Shown: piece after piece, positions 15,927-25,036 of the stretch
How the letters are laid out: each line of letters begins with the position of its first letter
Position numbering within the stretch: position 1 is the first letter of the stretch
Assembly: GCA_946636615.1 (NCBI GenBank)
Contig: CAMPBE010000001.1
Span: forward strand, 1-64,000
Source: an uncultured bacterium
GTDB lineage: Bacteria > Cyanobacteriota > Vampirovibrionia > Gastranaerophilales > Gastranaerophilaceae
Direction of reading: 5' to 3'
DNA length: 64,000 nt
The notes under the pieces: model-generated
The model's input: only the letters and a program-made list of their open reading frames with translations
What the model was told of the DNA's origin: nothing
The model's database searches: none
Program-made: the position numbers and the translations under genes

Positions 15927-17321
15927 ATGACAAATATTAAATTTGGTACAGACGGTTGGAGAGCTGTTGTCGGAAAAGATTTTAATGATGAAAATGTGGC
16001 AACCGTAACTAAGGCTATTGGTAAATATGTATTTGATAAGTTTGGTTTGGGTAAAAAAATTATAGTCGGTTATGATCCTCGTAATATGGCTTTTGAATAT
16101 GCACAACAAACTGCACAACAACTTTCAGGATACGGTTTTAATGTCTTGTTATCCGATAAAGTTATTCCGACGCCTGTTCTTGCTTATAATGCAAAGCATT
16201 TAAATGCTTGTGCTGTGATGTTTACTGCTTCTCATAATCCTCCTGAATATTTAGGAATAAAATTTATTCCCGATTATGCAGGGCCGGCAACTTCCGATAT
16301 AACTGATGAGTTGGTAAAGAATTTGTCTTGCTCTAATACTGAACTAGTTTCAGAATCTAATAATAGTGGGAGTGTTGAAAAATATGATTTTTCAAAAGAT
16401 TATTTTGAACATATTGAAAAACTAATTAATTTTGATAAAATCAAAACATTAGATACAAATATTATATTTGACGGATTATATGCTGCAAGCATTGGATATT
16501 TCGATAAACTTTTGGAAAAACATAATATAAAATTTGATAGTTTACATATGTATCATGATGTAAACTTTGGCGGTGGTATGCCTGAACCAAAACCAAAATA
16601 TCTGAAAGAATTGATAGAGCGAGTTAAATCACATAAGAATTCTGTTGGTTTTGCAAATGACGGTGACTCTGACAGGTTTGGTGTTATAAATGAGAATGGT
16701 GAGTATGTTTCTCCAAACGAAGTAATATCAATTTTACTCAGACATTTAAAGAAAAATAAAAAGTATGACGGTCCGCTTGTAAAAACAGTTGGTGCAAGTT
16801 TATTACTTAACAAAGTTGCAGAAAAGGCGGGGGTTGAAGTTATTGAAACTGCAGTAGGATTCAAACATGTAGGCGAGGCTATGCGTAAATTCAATCCGAT
16901 TATTGGCGGCGAAGAATCGGGTGGCTTGAGCATTCAAGGACATATTCCGGAAAAAGACGGAATACTTGCTAATCTTTTAATTCTTGAAGCCATGGCATGC
17001 GAAAACAAATCCCTTGTTGAACTTCAAAAAGATTTGTACGATTTTGTCGGTTGTCAATTTTATAATGACAGAATAGATAAAAAACTTGAAAATTTCGAAA
17101 TGATAAAATCAATTTTGGAAGAGTATAAAAACAAAAAGGAAATTGGAAATTTTAAAGTTATTAAAATTGATACAAAAGATGGAGTAAAATTGTATTTTTC
17201 CGACAACTCAAGCTGGGTTCTGATTAGGCCAAGCGGAACAGAACCTTTACTTAGAATATATTTTGAGAGCGACAGCATAGAAAAACTGAATACTCTCAAA
17301 AAACTTTTAAGTGAAATTTAA
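15927..17321 (+). CDS. Phosphohexomutase (phosphoglucomutase/phosphomannomutase)
   Basis: This is an alpha-D-phosphohexomutase family enzyme of 464 residues. The catalytic phosphoserine loop TASHNPPEYLGIK, the metal loop NDGDSDRFG, the sugar-binding GGEESGGLS and the phosphate-binding RPSGTEPLLRIY are all present in order. It could act on glucose, mannose or glucosamine phosphates; the GEESGG loop favours glucose/mannose over GlmM (typically GEQSGH). The start MTNIKFGTDGWR is canonical. The end overlaps the convergent zinc-ribbon gene by 4 bp. Confidence 0.92.
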   Translation: MTNIKFGTDGWRAVVGKDFNDENVATVTKAIGKYVFDKFGLGKKIIVGYDPRNMAFEYAQQTAQQLSGYGFNVLLSDKVIPTPVLAYNAKHLNACAVMFTASHNPPEYLGIKFIPDYAGPATSDITDELVKNLSCSNTELVSESNNSGSVEKYDFSKDYFEHIEKLINFDKIKTLDTNIIFDGLYAASIGYFDKLLEKHNIKFDSLHMYHDVNFGGGMPEPKPKYLKELIERVKSHKNSVGFANDGDSDRFGVINENGEYVSPNEVISILLRHLKKNKKYDGPLVKTVGASLLLNKVAEKAGVEVIETAVGFKHVGEAMRKFNPIIGGEESGGLSIQGHIPEKDGILANLLILEAMACENKSLVELQKDLYDFVGCQFYNDRIDKKLENFEMIKSILEEYKNKKEIGNFKVIKIDTKDGVKLYFSDNSSWVLIRPSGTEPLLRIYFESDSIEKLNTLKKLLSEI

Positions 17322-17842
17322 GATAAGAAGAATTTGTCTAGCAATTTAAGGAAAGCTGATCTGTTAGATCTGTTGATTTGGTTTTGCATTTCCATAGCAT
17401 CAATTTTTGAACCGATTTCTTTATATGTTTCTGCCATAAATGCTTGTTTTCTGTCTTTTTCGGTCGGATATTCTTCTCTCATTCTTGTGAGTTCGCCACT
17501 ATCCATAAATTTTGCACCGCAATTGTAGCATTCATCTATTTGTACGGCATGTTTTGCGCTGACATAATTCTTTACCATTTTGTTGCCACATACGGGGCAA
17601 ATTCTTGTAACTGATTCATCAGTTTTTTCAAAAGTTCTATTTTTCAAAATTTCTTTTAAATCATCAATATTTTCATGATTTTCATCAAAATGTTTTAATT
17701 CAAGCCCATCAAAAAATATTCCGCCGCATCCGTCGACACAAACATCTAAGTTAAAGCCTGCGTAAGGCATAAAAACTTTAAGCATAGGTTTGCCGCAAGC
17801 CGGACAATTGATTGTTTCAATAGTATCGTTCATATATTTCAT
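17318..17842 (-). CDS. Tandem zinc-ribbon (TFIIB-type) protein
   Basis: The 174-residue protein has two TFIIB-type zinc ribbons: CPACGKPM...CVDGCGGIFFD near residues 10-47 and CPVCGNKM...CYNCGAKFMDSGEL near residues 75-110. The C-terminal tail is helical. The ORF track starts at 17896; AAAGGA nine bases before the ATG at 17842 favours that start. Proteins of this type are common and of unknown function; nucleic-acid binding is a guess. Confidence 0.75.
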   Translation of the reverse strand: MKYMNDTIETINCPACGKPMLKVFMPYAGFNLDVCVDGCGGIFFDGLELKHFDENHENIDDLKEILKNRTFEKTDESVTRICPVCGNKMVKNYVSAKHAVQIDECYNCGAKFMDSGELTRMREEYPTEKDRKQAFMAETYKEIGSKIDAMEMQNQINRSNRSAFLKLLDKFFLS

Positions 17843-17899
17843 ATAATTAATTCCTTTTTGTAAATAAATACTAACAATATTTTCAGATAATGTCAAATA

Positions 17900-17926
17900 A
17901 AAAGACCGATTGAAAATCGGTCTTTT
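17900..17926 (-). terminator. Terminator of the M48-like gene
   Basis: A perfect 12-bp stem AAAAGACCGATT with a very short loop, followed on the minus strand by a T-rich run. It lies just downstream of the M48-like gene and upstream of the zinc-ribbon gene. Confidence 0.8.
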
Positions 17927-17931
17927 GGAAT

Positions 17932-18771
17932 TTATTTTGTTTCAGCTTGTTCTGAAAGATTTTTTAGAATTGAATAAGTTGCATCCCAACCGTTCAAACC
18001 GCCTGTCGCTTTGTATTTTGCAATTTGCTTTGCTCTTTCTTTTTTAAGTTTTGCTTGTGTTTTTTCAAACTTTTTCAATGCTTTTTTGTTTGAATTTCTT
18101 TCAGAAATTGTTGGTTCAATGTAAGCCAAAAAGTTTCTGTATTCTTGGCAGTTATAGCCTGCTTTAACTTTTGAAGGGTAGTTGTATGTTAAGTAATCAT
18201 AGATATATTGAGTTCTTTTGATATTGTTTAATTGTCCTGTCATTGTTTCCCAAGTAGTACCCGGTTTTTTACCAAGAACAACAATCATTGCAAGCGGGTT
18301 ATATCCGGCTTGAATCATCAGATCTATACCTGTGATATCGGCATTCATTTGGTCTTTTTCAGACATAGAATTAAGTGTTATTTGATTTAATAAAATAGCT
18401 TTGTTTTGAGCTGATTCGGATTCAAGACTTCCTGCAAAAGCTGAAGCTATGTTTGATACAAATTTTTTCTTTGAAGCGTTTGCGTTAATCAAAGCTCCAA
18501 GCTCCTGACAAATTACAGCAGCAACTTCGTTGTCGTTGCCTGTGTATCCCAGATCTGTTTTTTGGATATAAAATTCGTTGTTAGTGTTTGTTGAGCTGTT
18601 TGTTACTGCAGTTTCGGTAACTACAAATTTTGTGGCTGTAGGTAAATTGTTTTTAGATAAAATCTGAGCACCAACAGTTGGAACTCTGTCTACTGCACTC
18701 CATGTTGTTGCAGCATACGATGGAACTGAAATTAATAATGCCATCATTAATGATAATAAGATTTTTTTCAT
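17932..18771 (-). CDS. Exported M48-like protein without zinc motif
   Basis: The 279-residue protein has a clear signal peptide (cleavage after SYA). Its layout resembles M48-family metalloproteases of the periplasm: the stretch NEVAAVICQELGALI aligns with the usual LAAVLAHEIGH helix, and DITGIDLMIQAGYNPLAMI with the EADxxGxxxxxxAGYDP helix. However, the first zinc-ligand His is Gln and the second is Ala, so it should not bind zinc or cut peptides in the usual way. The C-terminus is strongly basic (KKFEKTQAKLKKERAKQ). An AGGAG SD precedes it. It follows the glycosyltransferase by 23 bp. A chaperone or binding role is inferred. Confidence 0.6.
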   Translation of the reverse strand: MKKILLSLMMALLISVPSYAATTWSAVDRVPTVGAQILSKNNLPTATKFVVTETAVTNSSTNTNNEFYIQKTDLGYTGNDNEVAAVICQELGALINANASKKKFVSNIASAFAGSLESESAQNKAILLNQITLNSMSEKDQMNADITGIDLMIQAGYNPLAMIVVLGKKPGTTWETMTGQLNNIKRTQYIYDYLTYNYPSKVKAGYNCQEYRNFLAYIEPTISERNSNKKALKKFEKTQAKLKKERAKQIAKYKATGGLNGWDATYSILKNLSEQAETK

Positions 18772-18794
18772 ATTTCTTCTCCTTTATATATGAC

Positions 18795-19481
18795 TTAATC
18801 CATAAATCTGTACTTTATTAATGCAATTGCCGCATATATTCCGTCTTTCCAAGTTATTTTTTTACCCTCAGAAATATCCCTGCCATAATAAGAGATTGGA
18901 ATTTCATATAACCTTGCACCACGTTTCAATACTTTAGCCGTTATTTCAGGTTCAAAATCAAATCTGTTTGATTTTATTTTTATTCCCTTAATAAATTCAG
19001 TTTTAAAAGCTTTGTAACATGTTTCCATATCAGTAAGTGTAGAACCGTATAAAACATTTGTCAGTAATGATAAAAATTTGTTACCCAACAAGTGGTGAAA
19101 CATAAAAGAACGTGTTGGTTTTCCGCCGGAAAGGCGAGAACCGTAACACACATCAGCCCTGTTTTCAACAATCAGTTTTATTAACGGTTCGTAGTCCTCT
19201 GGATCGTATTCTAAATCGGCATCCTGAATAACTGTTATGTCGCCTGTGGCTTCTTTAAAACCGGTCCTGAGTGCTGCGCCTTTCCCTTGATTAAACTCGT
19301 GATACAAAACTTTATAAGGTAATTTTTTATAAAGCTCTCTTGTACCGTCTGTTGAGTAGTCATCAATTAATATTATTTCTTTTTCTAATCCATAAAAGTT
19401 TGCTTGTTCAACTTTTTTTAAAATTTCACAAAGCGTATTCACTTCGTTATAAACAGGAATTAAAATAGTAACCTTTTTCAT
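18795..19481 (-). CDS. Family 2 glycosyltransferase (DPM1-like)
   Basis: This resembles polyprenyl- or dolichyl-phosphate mannosyltransferases. The GT-A fold motifs are PVYNEVNTL, the IIDDYSTDGT loop, QGKGAALRTGF and the metal-binding QDADLEYDPEDY. The length of 228 residues fits the soluble DPM1 type with no C-terminal membrane helices. The ORF track includes two TTG codons; the ATG at 19481 has AAAGG at good spacing. The sugar and acceptor cannot be read from sequence. Confidence 0.85.
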   Translation of the reverse strand: MKKVTILIPVYNEVNTLCEILKKVEQANFYGLEKEIILIDDYSTDGTRELYKKLPYKVLYHEFNQGKGAALRTGFKEATGDITVIQDADLEYDPEDYEPLIKLIVENRADVCYGSRLSGGKPTRSFMFHHLLGNKFLSLLTNVLYGSTLTDMETCYKAFKTEFIKGIKIKSNRFDFEPEITAKVLKRGARLYEIPISYYGRDISEGKKITWKDGIYAAIALIKYRFMD

Positions 19482-19545
19482 CAACAACCTTTAATATTTG
19501 TCTTATTTATAAAAATATTGTACAATAAAAACATACATATGTAAA

Positions 19546-21255
19546 ATGGCGGATTATATGACTAAATGCGATAATAAATTAATAAAAGACGGTCTGTCTT
19601 TATTAGAAGATAAAAATTATGAAAGTGCAGTAAAGCATTTTGAACAAGCACAGAAGTTTTATTCTGAAAATAATTCTGAAGAATATGTATCTGTTTCATT
19701 AAGTTTGTTGGGTATGTCAAAATACTTGTTGGATAAAAATTTTTTTAAAGAAGCATTACAGTTTACAAAAGATGCTGAATATATGGCAAAATATTCCAAA
19801 AATCAATCAGCAAAACTTGTAAATGAGTATGCAGTTGGTACAATTTCCTTCGGTCAAGGCAATAATGATTTAGCGGTGATGCATTTCGAAAATGCTCAAA
19901 ATATTGCTAAAAATTATGATGACGAATTTTCTATTATAGGGTATGTAAATACAAGATTAAAACAAATAAAAAGTGGTATAGGTTTTGAAGTTCCTATTAA
20001 AAGTGATCCTTTGGTATCATTGGTAAAAATTGGGCGTTCTATTACTGCTGTTACAGATATCAATGTGTTGTTAAAAGTTATTGCAGAAGAAACAAAAATT
20101 GCCATTCAAGCTGACAGATGTACTGTATTTTTATTGGATAAAGATACTAATGAATTGTGGAGTAAGGTTGCTCTTGGAATGGATAGTCAGGAAATCAGAT
20201 TTCCTGCTGACAAAGGCCTTGCCGGTTATGTTGTTAAAACAGGAGAACCTTTAAATATTCCTGATGCATACAACGATTCAAGGTTTAATCCTGATATTGA
20301 CAAAAAAACAGGTTACAGGACAAAAACAATTTTATGTATGCCTATAAAAAACAATAATCAGGAAATAATAGGTGCTTTTCAGGTATTAAACAAACTTGAT
20401 GGTGTATTTACAAAGAGCGACGAAGATTTGCTTGTTGCAATTGGCGGTAGTGCATCGATTGCGCTTGAGAATGCTCAATTATTTGAACAGCAGAAAGAAC
20501 TTTACAAAGAACAAAAAGCTCTATTCGAAAGCTTTATAGATACTCTCGCAACTTCTATAGATGCTCGAGATAAGATTACAGCAGGTCACTCTAGCAGAGT
20601 AAAATTATATGCAATGCTTTTGGTTGAGCAACTTGGTTGTGATGATAAGTTTAAGGAGCTTGTTGAAAAAGCTGCTATTTTGCACGATATAGGGAAAATT
20701 GGTATCAGAGATTCTGTTCTTCAAAAAGAAGGTAAATTGACTGATGAGGAATACAAACATATTCAAGAACATGTAAAAATTACGCATGATATTTTGGATA
20801 AAATTTATATGTCCGAAGATTTTAAACAAATAACAGACATGGCTTGCTCTCATCATGAAAAATTTGACGGTTCAGGTTATTACAGGCACTTGAGTGGTGA
20901 AAATATTCCATATGGAGGCAGAATTTTGGCTGTTGCTGATGTGTTTGATGCGATTACATCAAAACGTCATTATCGTGACAAAATGCCTATTCAAAATGTT
21001 ATTGATATCTTAAAAAGCGGTAAAGATAAACATTTTGACGGAAAATTAGTAGATGAGTTTTTGGCAATCCCTGTGGATAAAATTATAAGGGTATTTTTGA
21101 CAGAAAATCATCATAATTTTACGGAAGAAGATGCAGAGATTTTAAGTCATTATAATTTAAATGATATTTGTAATTTTATAACTGATGAAAATAGTGATAA
21201 GAAAGAAATAGCGTTATTATTTAATTTTTATTATTCGGGGAAAAAAGAGGATTGA
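19546..21255 (+). CDS. TPR-GAF-HD-GYP phosphodiesterase
   Basis: The 569-residue cytoplasmic signalling protein probably hydrolyses cyclic di-GMP. TPR-like helices occupy residues 9-150, a GAF domain about 165-312 (ADRCTVFLLDKDTNELW through GAFQVLNK), a short coiled coil follows, and the HD-GYP domain spans about 337-500 with HDIGKIGIRD and HHEKFDGSGY. The GYP triplet position reads NIPYGGRI, close to the family pattern. Start at 19546 or the in-frame ATG at 19558; neither has a good SD. It heads a tightly packed run with a secreted TPR protein and two response regulators. Confidence 0.88.
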   Translation: MADYMTKCDNKLIKDGLSLLEDKNYESAVKHFEQAQKFYSENNSEEYVSVSLSLLGMSKYLLDKNFFKEALQFTKDAEYMAKYSKNQSAKLVNEYAVGTISFGQGNNDLAVMHFENAQNIAKNYDDEFSIIGYVNTRLKQIKSGIGFEVPIKSDPLVSLVKIGRSITAVTDINVLLKVIAEETKIAIQADRCTVFLLDKDTNELWSKVALGMDSQEIRFPADKGLAGYVVKTGEPLNIPDAYNDSRFNPDIDKKTGYRTKTILCMPIKNNNQEIIGAFQVLNKLDGVFTKSDEDLLVAIGGSASIALENAQLFEQQKELYKEQKALFESFIDTLATSIDARDKITAGHSSRVKLYAMLLVEQLGCDDKFKELVEKAAILHDIGKIGIRDSVLQKEGKLTDEEYKHIQEHVKITHDILDKIYMSEDFKQITDMACSHHEKFDGSGYYRHLSGENIPYGGRILAVADVFDAITSKRHYRDKMPIQNVIDILKSGKDKHFDGKLVDEFLAIPVDKIIRVFLTENHHNFTEEDAEILSHYNLNDICNFITDENSDKKEIALLFNFYYSGKKED

Positions 21256-22775
21256 TGAGGAAATTTTTAAGCATAATTATTATAATGTTTTTGGCAAATG
21301 TTGTAAATGCTGAAGGATTTGAGCAAATTCCCGCAGTAAATCCGCTAATGCCTCAACCTATGTCTGCAAATACGATTGCACTTCCTGTGAAAAAGGCTAC
21401 ATTGACTCATAATAATATACACAATCTATACGTACTTGCTTTCGAAAGATTTATTCAAAGTAATGTAAAATCTGCATATAACGATTTTAAAATAATGATT
21501 GATTCTATAGGTGAAAATGATTATGTATATATGAAGTTTGCGGAAAATATGGCAGATATAGGCTTTTTTGATTTGTCAGAAAAAGCAGCTGGAAAAATTC
21601 AAGATAAATCACTTTCGGGTTTTCTTGTGGATGATATAAAATTATATTATTTCCCTATAAAAAAATTAAAAGTTGATGATGAAATCTATTTGAGCGAAGT
21701 TTTTTCAAATATTATTTATAACGATCAAAGTAAAGAAGCTACTGATGAATTAATAAAAAATACGATGCTTATGTCTAATTCAGATTATGCAAATTATGTA
21801 GCTGCACTTGGTTTTTTGAAATCTAATAATTTTATTGATGCTTCAAAATACATAGACAATGCAATTAAAATGAATCCTCAAAATTTGAATTATAAAAAGT
21901 TAAAAGCAGAAATTTTGGCACAAGGTAAAAAACCTCAAAATGCAATAAAGTTAGTACAAAGTATAAAATCAGAAAAAATATATTCTGAGGACTTTATCCG
22001 TAAAGTAAATTCTTTAGAACAGTATGTTTTGTATAAATCTAAAAAGAATTATTCTGAAAAAATGTATCATTTAGGTTATTACTATTATTATGAAAATGAG
22101 TTGACAAAGTCTATAAGAACTTTACAAGGGGCATTGAGTAATAAAAAGAAATTGAATAAAGATATTTATGCTCTTTTATCAAGAGTTTATTTTGATTCTC
22201 AAGATTTTGAAAAAGCTCAGGATGCAGCAACCAAATCTTGTAAAATTTCAAAAAATACTACCTCTCTTATTGTTTTAGGTGATCTAAGTTACAGAACAAA
22301 AGAATATAAAAATGCATTAAAATATTACAAGTTAGCTGAATCTTGTGATAAAAATTCATCAGCTCCAAAAATAAGAATAGCTCAAGTTTATGAACAGACA
22401 GGCAAAAATAAAAAAGCTTTAGATATTTATGAAAAAATGTTGAAAAATTACGATGATTGTTATATAGCTTATTATAAAGTTGCGCTTAGTGACAAATCAA
22501 AAGAAATTGCCTATCTAAAGAAAGCTATAGCAATAAATATGAACTTTGCGGAAGCTTGGATTGATTTGGGCAGAGTGGCTTATGAACAGAAAAAATATAC
22601 GGATGCAAAAAACTATTTGCGAATAGCAAATTATATTGATGATAATAATTTTAGGAGTTATTATTATCAAGGTTTAATTGCAAAAAAACAAGGTGTTGAG
22701 TCAACTTTGTATTTTAAAAAATCATTATCTATAAATCCCAATTTTGAATTAGCGCAAAAGGAGTTAGGAATATGA
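21255..22775 (+). CDS. Exported TPR protein
   Basis: The 506-residue protein has an N-terminal signal peptide (FLSIIIIMFLANVVNAE) and then mostly tetratricopeptide-like repeats, clearest from residue 265 on (YHLGYYYYYENELTKSIRTL, then ALLSRVYFDSQDFEKAQDA). The ORF track starts at a TTG; the ATG at 21255 overlaps the previous stop (TGATG) and has a GAGG SD. It is translationally coupled to the HD-GYP gene and overlaps the next response regulator by 4 bp. It is probably a periplasmic or envelope scaffold. Confidence 0.75.
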   Translation: MRKFLSIIIIMFLANVVNAEGFEQIPAVNPLMPQPMSANTIALPVKKATLTHNNIHNLYVLAFERFIQSNVKSAYNDFKIMIDSIGENDYVYMKFAENMADIGFFDLSEKAAGKIQDKSLSGFLVDDIKLYYFPIKKLKVDDEIYLSEVFSNIIYNDQSKEATDELIKNTMLMSNSDYANYVAALGFLKSNNFIDASKYIDNAIKMNPQNLNYKKLKAEILAQGKKPQNAIKLVQSIKSEKIYSEDFIRKVNSLEQYVLYKSKKNYSEKMYHLGYYYYYENELTKSIRTLQGALSNKKKLNKDIYALLSRVYFDSQDFEKAQDAATKSCKISKNTTSLIVLGDLSYRTKEYKNALKYYKLAESCDKNSSAPKIRIAQVYEQTGKNKKALDIYEKMLKNYDDCYIAYYKVALSDKSKEIAYLKKAIAINMNFAEAWIDLGRVAYEQKKYTDAKNYLRIANYIDDNNFRSYYYQGLIAKKQGVESTLYFKKSLSINPNFELAQKELGI

Positions 22776-23419
22776 AATTAAATATTTTGATTGTAGAGGA
22801 TCATGAACTGACAAGATTTGGATTAAAAACAACATTTGAAGGTGTTGATTTTATAGATAATATTTATGAAGCAGATTCTGCTGAAGCTGCAATTGAAATA
22901 TTTAATAATAACAACGTAGATATTGTCATTATGGATTTAGGTCTGCCAAATATGAATGGCATAGAAGCTACAAGACAAATAAAAAGTTTTAACAAGGATG
23001 TTAAAATAATTATTTTAACATCTCATAATGATGAAAAAGAGGTTCTGAATAGTTTAAAAGCAGGTGCCAATGCTTACTGTTCAAAAGAAATAAATCCTCA
23101 GCGGCTTATACAGGTGGTACAATCAGTAGCGGACGGTGCTGCTTGGTTTGATCCGAGTATTGCTCATATTGTTTTAAAAGCAAGCTCTAACTCTCCTGTT
23201 TATGATGCTGAAGATAATCGTAAAAATTATGATTTAACAGCAAGAGAAGCTCAAATTTTGAAACTTATGACTGAAGGTTACAGTAATATGGAGATTGCAC
23301 AAATTCTTGTCATAAGTATAAATACTACTAAGGCGCATGTCGCAAACATATTGCAAAAGTTGGAAGTTGATGACAGATTGCAGGCTGCCTTAAAAGCTTT
23401 GAAAAACAAAATAGTGTAG
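22772..23419 (+). CDS. NarL/LuxR-type response regulator
   Basis: The 215-residue protein has an N-terminal receiver with the phospho-acceptor Asp in IVIMDLGLPNMNG, LTSH as the switch Thr/Ser, and the conserved Lys in YCSKE. The C-terminal LuxR helix-turn-helix is LTAREAQILKLMTEGYSNMEIA. It overlaps the preceding gene by ATGA. It is expected to bind DNA when phosphorylated. No histidine kinase lies in the operon. Confidence 0.93.
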   Translation: MKLNILIVEDHELTRFGLKTTFEGVDFIDNIYEADSAEAAIEIFNNNNVDIVIMDLGLPNMNGIEATRQIKSFNKDVKIIILTSHNDEKEVLNSLKAGANAYCSKEINPQRLIQVVQSVADGAAWFDPSIAHIVLKASSNSPVYDAEDNRKNYDLTAREAQILKLMTEGYSNMEIAQILVISINTTKAHVANILQKLEVDDRLQAALKALKNKIV

Positions 23420-23429
23420 AGGGTCAAAT

Positions 23430-24029
23430 TTGCCAAAAGTATTATTAGTTGATGACAATTCAAAATATTTAAAAGATGCTTTGCCTTTTTATGGCTATGA
23501 AGTTTTTACTGCATTTGACGGAATGCAGGCACTTAAAGTACTTGAAAAAGAAAACCAAAATATTGATATTGTATTGTTGGATGTAATGATGCCGAATATG
23601 GATGGTTGGCAAACTTTGAAAGCAATACGTTCCAATCAAATGTTTAAACATTTGCCTGTAATTATGCTTACTGCCGTAAATGAAGATCAAAAAATGATTT
23701 CAGGTTTAAAAAATGGTGCTGATGATTATATTGTTAAACCGTATATTTTACCAAATTTGTTGGCCAGAATGGAGGCAGTTCTTCGTCGTTCAAATTGGCA
23801 AAATGATAAACCAAAAATAAAAAATAAATTATCTTTGGAACCTTTAACATCAAAAGAAAAAGAAGTCTTGCAGCTTGCAGCAAAAGGATTTTCAAATAAA
23901 GATATTTCGGAAAAATTAGTTGTAAAAGAAGTTACAGTTAAAACACATCTAAACAGTATTTTTAAAAAACTTAAAGTTTCTAACAGAACTCAAGCTGTTT
24001 TACTTGCAATGCAGGCAGAAATAGTGTAA
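23430..24029 (+). CDS. Response regulator with OmpR-like receiver and LuxR output
   Basis: The 199-residue protein has a receiver whose motifs (LLDVMMPNMDGW, MLTA, YIVKPY with Lys-Pro) look like those of OmpR-type regulators. It is fused to a LuxR helix-turn-helix (LTSKEKEVLQLAAKGFSNKDIS). The start is TTG with GAGGG upstream. It lies 10 bp after the other regulator, so the two are coexpressed. Two LuxR-output regulators in tandem suggest heterodimers or a cascade (inference). Confidence 0.92.
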   Translation: MPKVLLVDDNSKYLKDALPFYGYEVFTAFDGMQALKVLEKENQNIDIVLLDVMMPNMDGWQTLKAIRSNQMFKHLPVIMLTAVNEDQKMISGLKNGADDYIVKPYILPNLLARMEAVLRRSNWQNDKPKIKNKLSLEPLTSKEKEVLQLAAKGFSNKDISEKLVVKEVTVKTHLNSIFKKLKVSNRTQAVLLAMQAEIV

Positions 24030-24072
24030 AATGTATTCGCCCAAATATGCATTTAGCACAAGGAGAAATTGA

Positions 24073-24606
24073 ATGATAGATTATACAAAAGAAGAATTAG
24101 TTGAATTGATAAGAAAGCATCCGGAAAAATTTAGTGAATGGAAAGGTGAACAAGATGATATAGATTTATCTGAGGTAGATTTTTCGGGAATATCACTTGC
24201 AGAAATTGATTTTTCAGACGTTGATTTAAATTCAAGCTCTTTTGCAGATTGTTCATTATCGTTTGTAAATTTCTCAAATACAGATTTAACATCTGTTGAT
24301 TTTACACGCTCAAAAGTTTTGGAATGCGATTTTTCGGATGCTCTTTTGACCGGTGCAGATTGTAGTTATGCAGAAATGACTTATTGCAATTTCTCTGATG
24401 CGGATATGGCCGGCTGTATATTGTCAGAAACAGATTTATCAAATTCAGATCTTACTGCTGCAATAAATATTAATGCAAGCAGATATGATGAGGATACTGT
24501 TTGGCCGGATGATGACTTGATGCCGGAAGATTTTGACGGAACAGGTCATAAAGATTTATCATCATTGCAAGATGATGAAGAAGATACTGCTTCTTCTGAT
24601 TGGTAA
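24073..24606 (+). CDS. Acidic pentapeptide-repeat protein
   Basis: The 177-residue protein has about 16 A(D/N)LxX-type pentapeptides between residues 30 and 135 (IDLSEVDFSGISLAEIDFSD), expected to fold as a right-handed quadrilateral beta-helix. The C-terminus is very acidic (LQDDEEDTASSDW), so the protein mimics DNA charge. Some such proteins bind gyrase, but nothing here shows that. An AAGGAG SD precedes it. It closes the signalling run and is 3 bp from the next gene. Confidence 0.85.
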   Translation: MIDYTKEELVELIRKHPEKFSEWKGEQDDIDLSEVDFSGISLAEIDFSDVDLNSSSFADCSLSFVNFSNTDLTSVDFTRSKVLECDFSDALLTGADCSYAEMTYCNFSDADMAGCILSETDLSNSDLTAAININASRYDEDTVWPDDDLMPEDFDGTGHKDLSSLQDDEEDTASSDW

Positions 24607-24609
24607 ATT

Positions 24610-25032
24610 ATGAAAAAGAAATACCAAAAAAGAATAATAACTTTTTTAATATCTTTTGCTTTGGTAGCTTCTGGATTGTTATATTTGGGACTAAATTATG
24701 TTCCAAAGAGTCTTTATGATATGCAAATTATGAAAAGCGGAGAAGTTGAGTCATATTATGTGAATCAATGGTGTACTCCGAGCTTTGGTAAAAAAGAATT
24801 TCGTTTGTGGGATGCAACAAGAGTTGATTGTTTAACAAAAGAATATGCTATTGAATTTGATTTTGCAAAAAAATGGGCTGAAAGTATTGGGCAATCACTT
24901 TATTATGCCAAAATGACCGGAAAAAAGCCGGCTGTAGTTTTGATTTTGACAAGCATAAACGATATGAAATATGTAAAGCGAGTTGAAAGACTCAATAACG
25001 GAATTCAAATATTTTTGATTAAAGCTTTTTAA
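24610..25032 (+). CDS. Membrane-anchored PD-(D/E)XK-like protein
   Basis: The 140-residue protein has one N-terminal membrane anchor or signal (ITFLISFALVASGLLYLGL). The conserved core ATRVDCLTKEYAIEFDFAKKW, then IGQSLYYAKMTGKKPAVVLIL, looks like the strand-turn-strand of PD-(D/E)XK nucleases (Asp in VDC, Glu-x-Asp in IEFDF, Lys after). I recall similar short exported proteins in many bacteria with no known role. The location outside the cytoplasmic face would be odd for a nuclease. No good SD is seen; it starts 3 bp after the preceding stop. Confidence 0.55.
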   Translation: MKKKYQKRIITFLISFALVASGLLYLGLNYVPKSLYDMQIMKSGEVESYYVNQWCTPSFGKKEFRLWDATRVDCLTKEYAIEFDFAKKWAESIGQSLYYAKMTGKKPAVVLILTSINDMKYVKRVERLNNGIQIFLIKAF

Positions 25033-25036
25033 GTTT

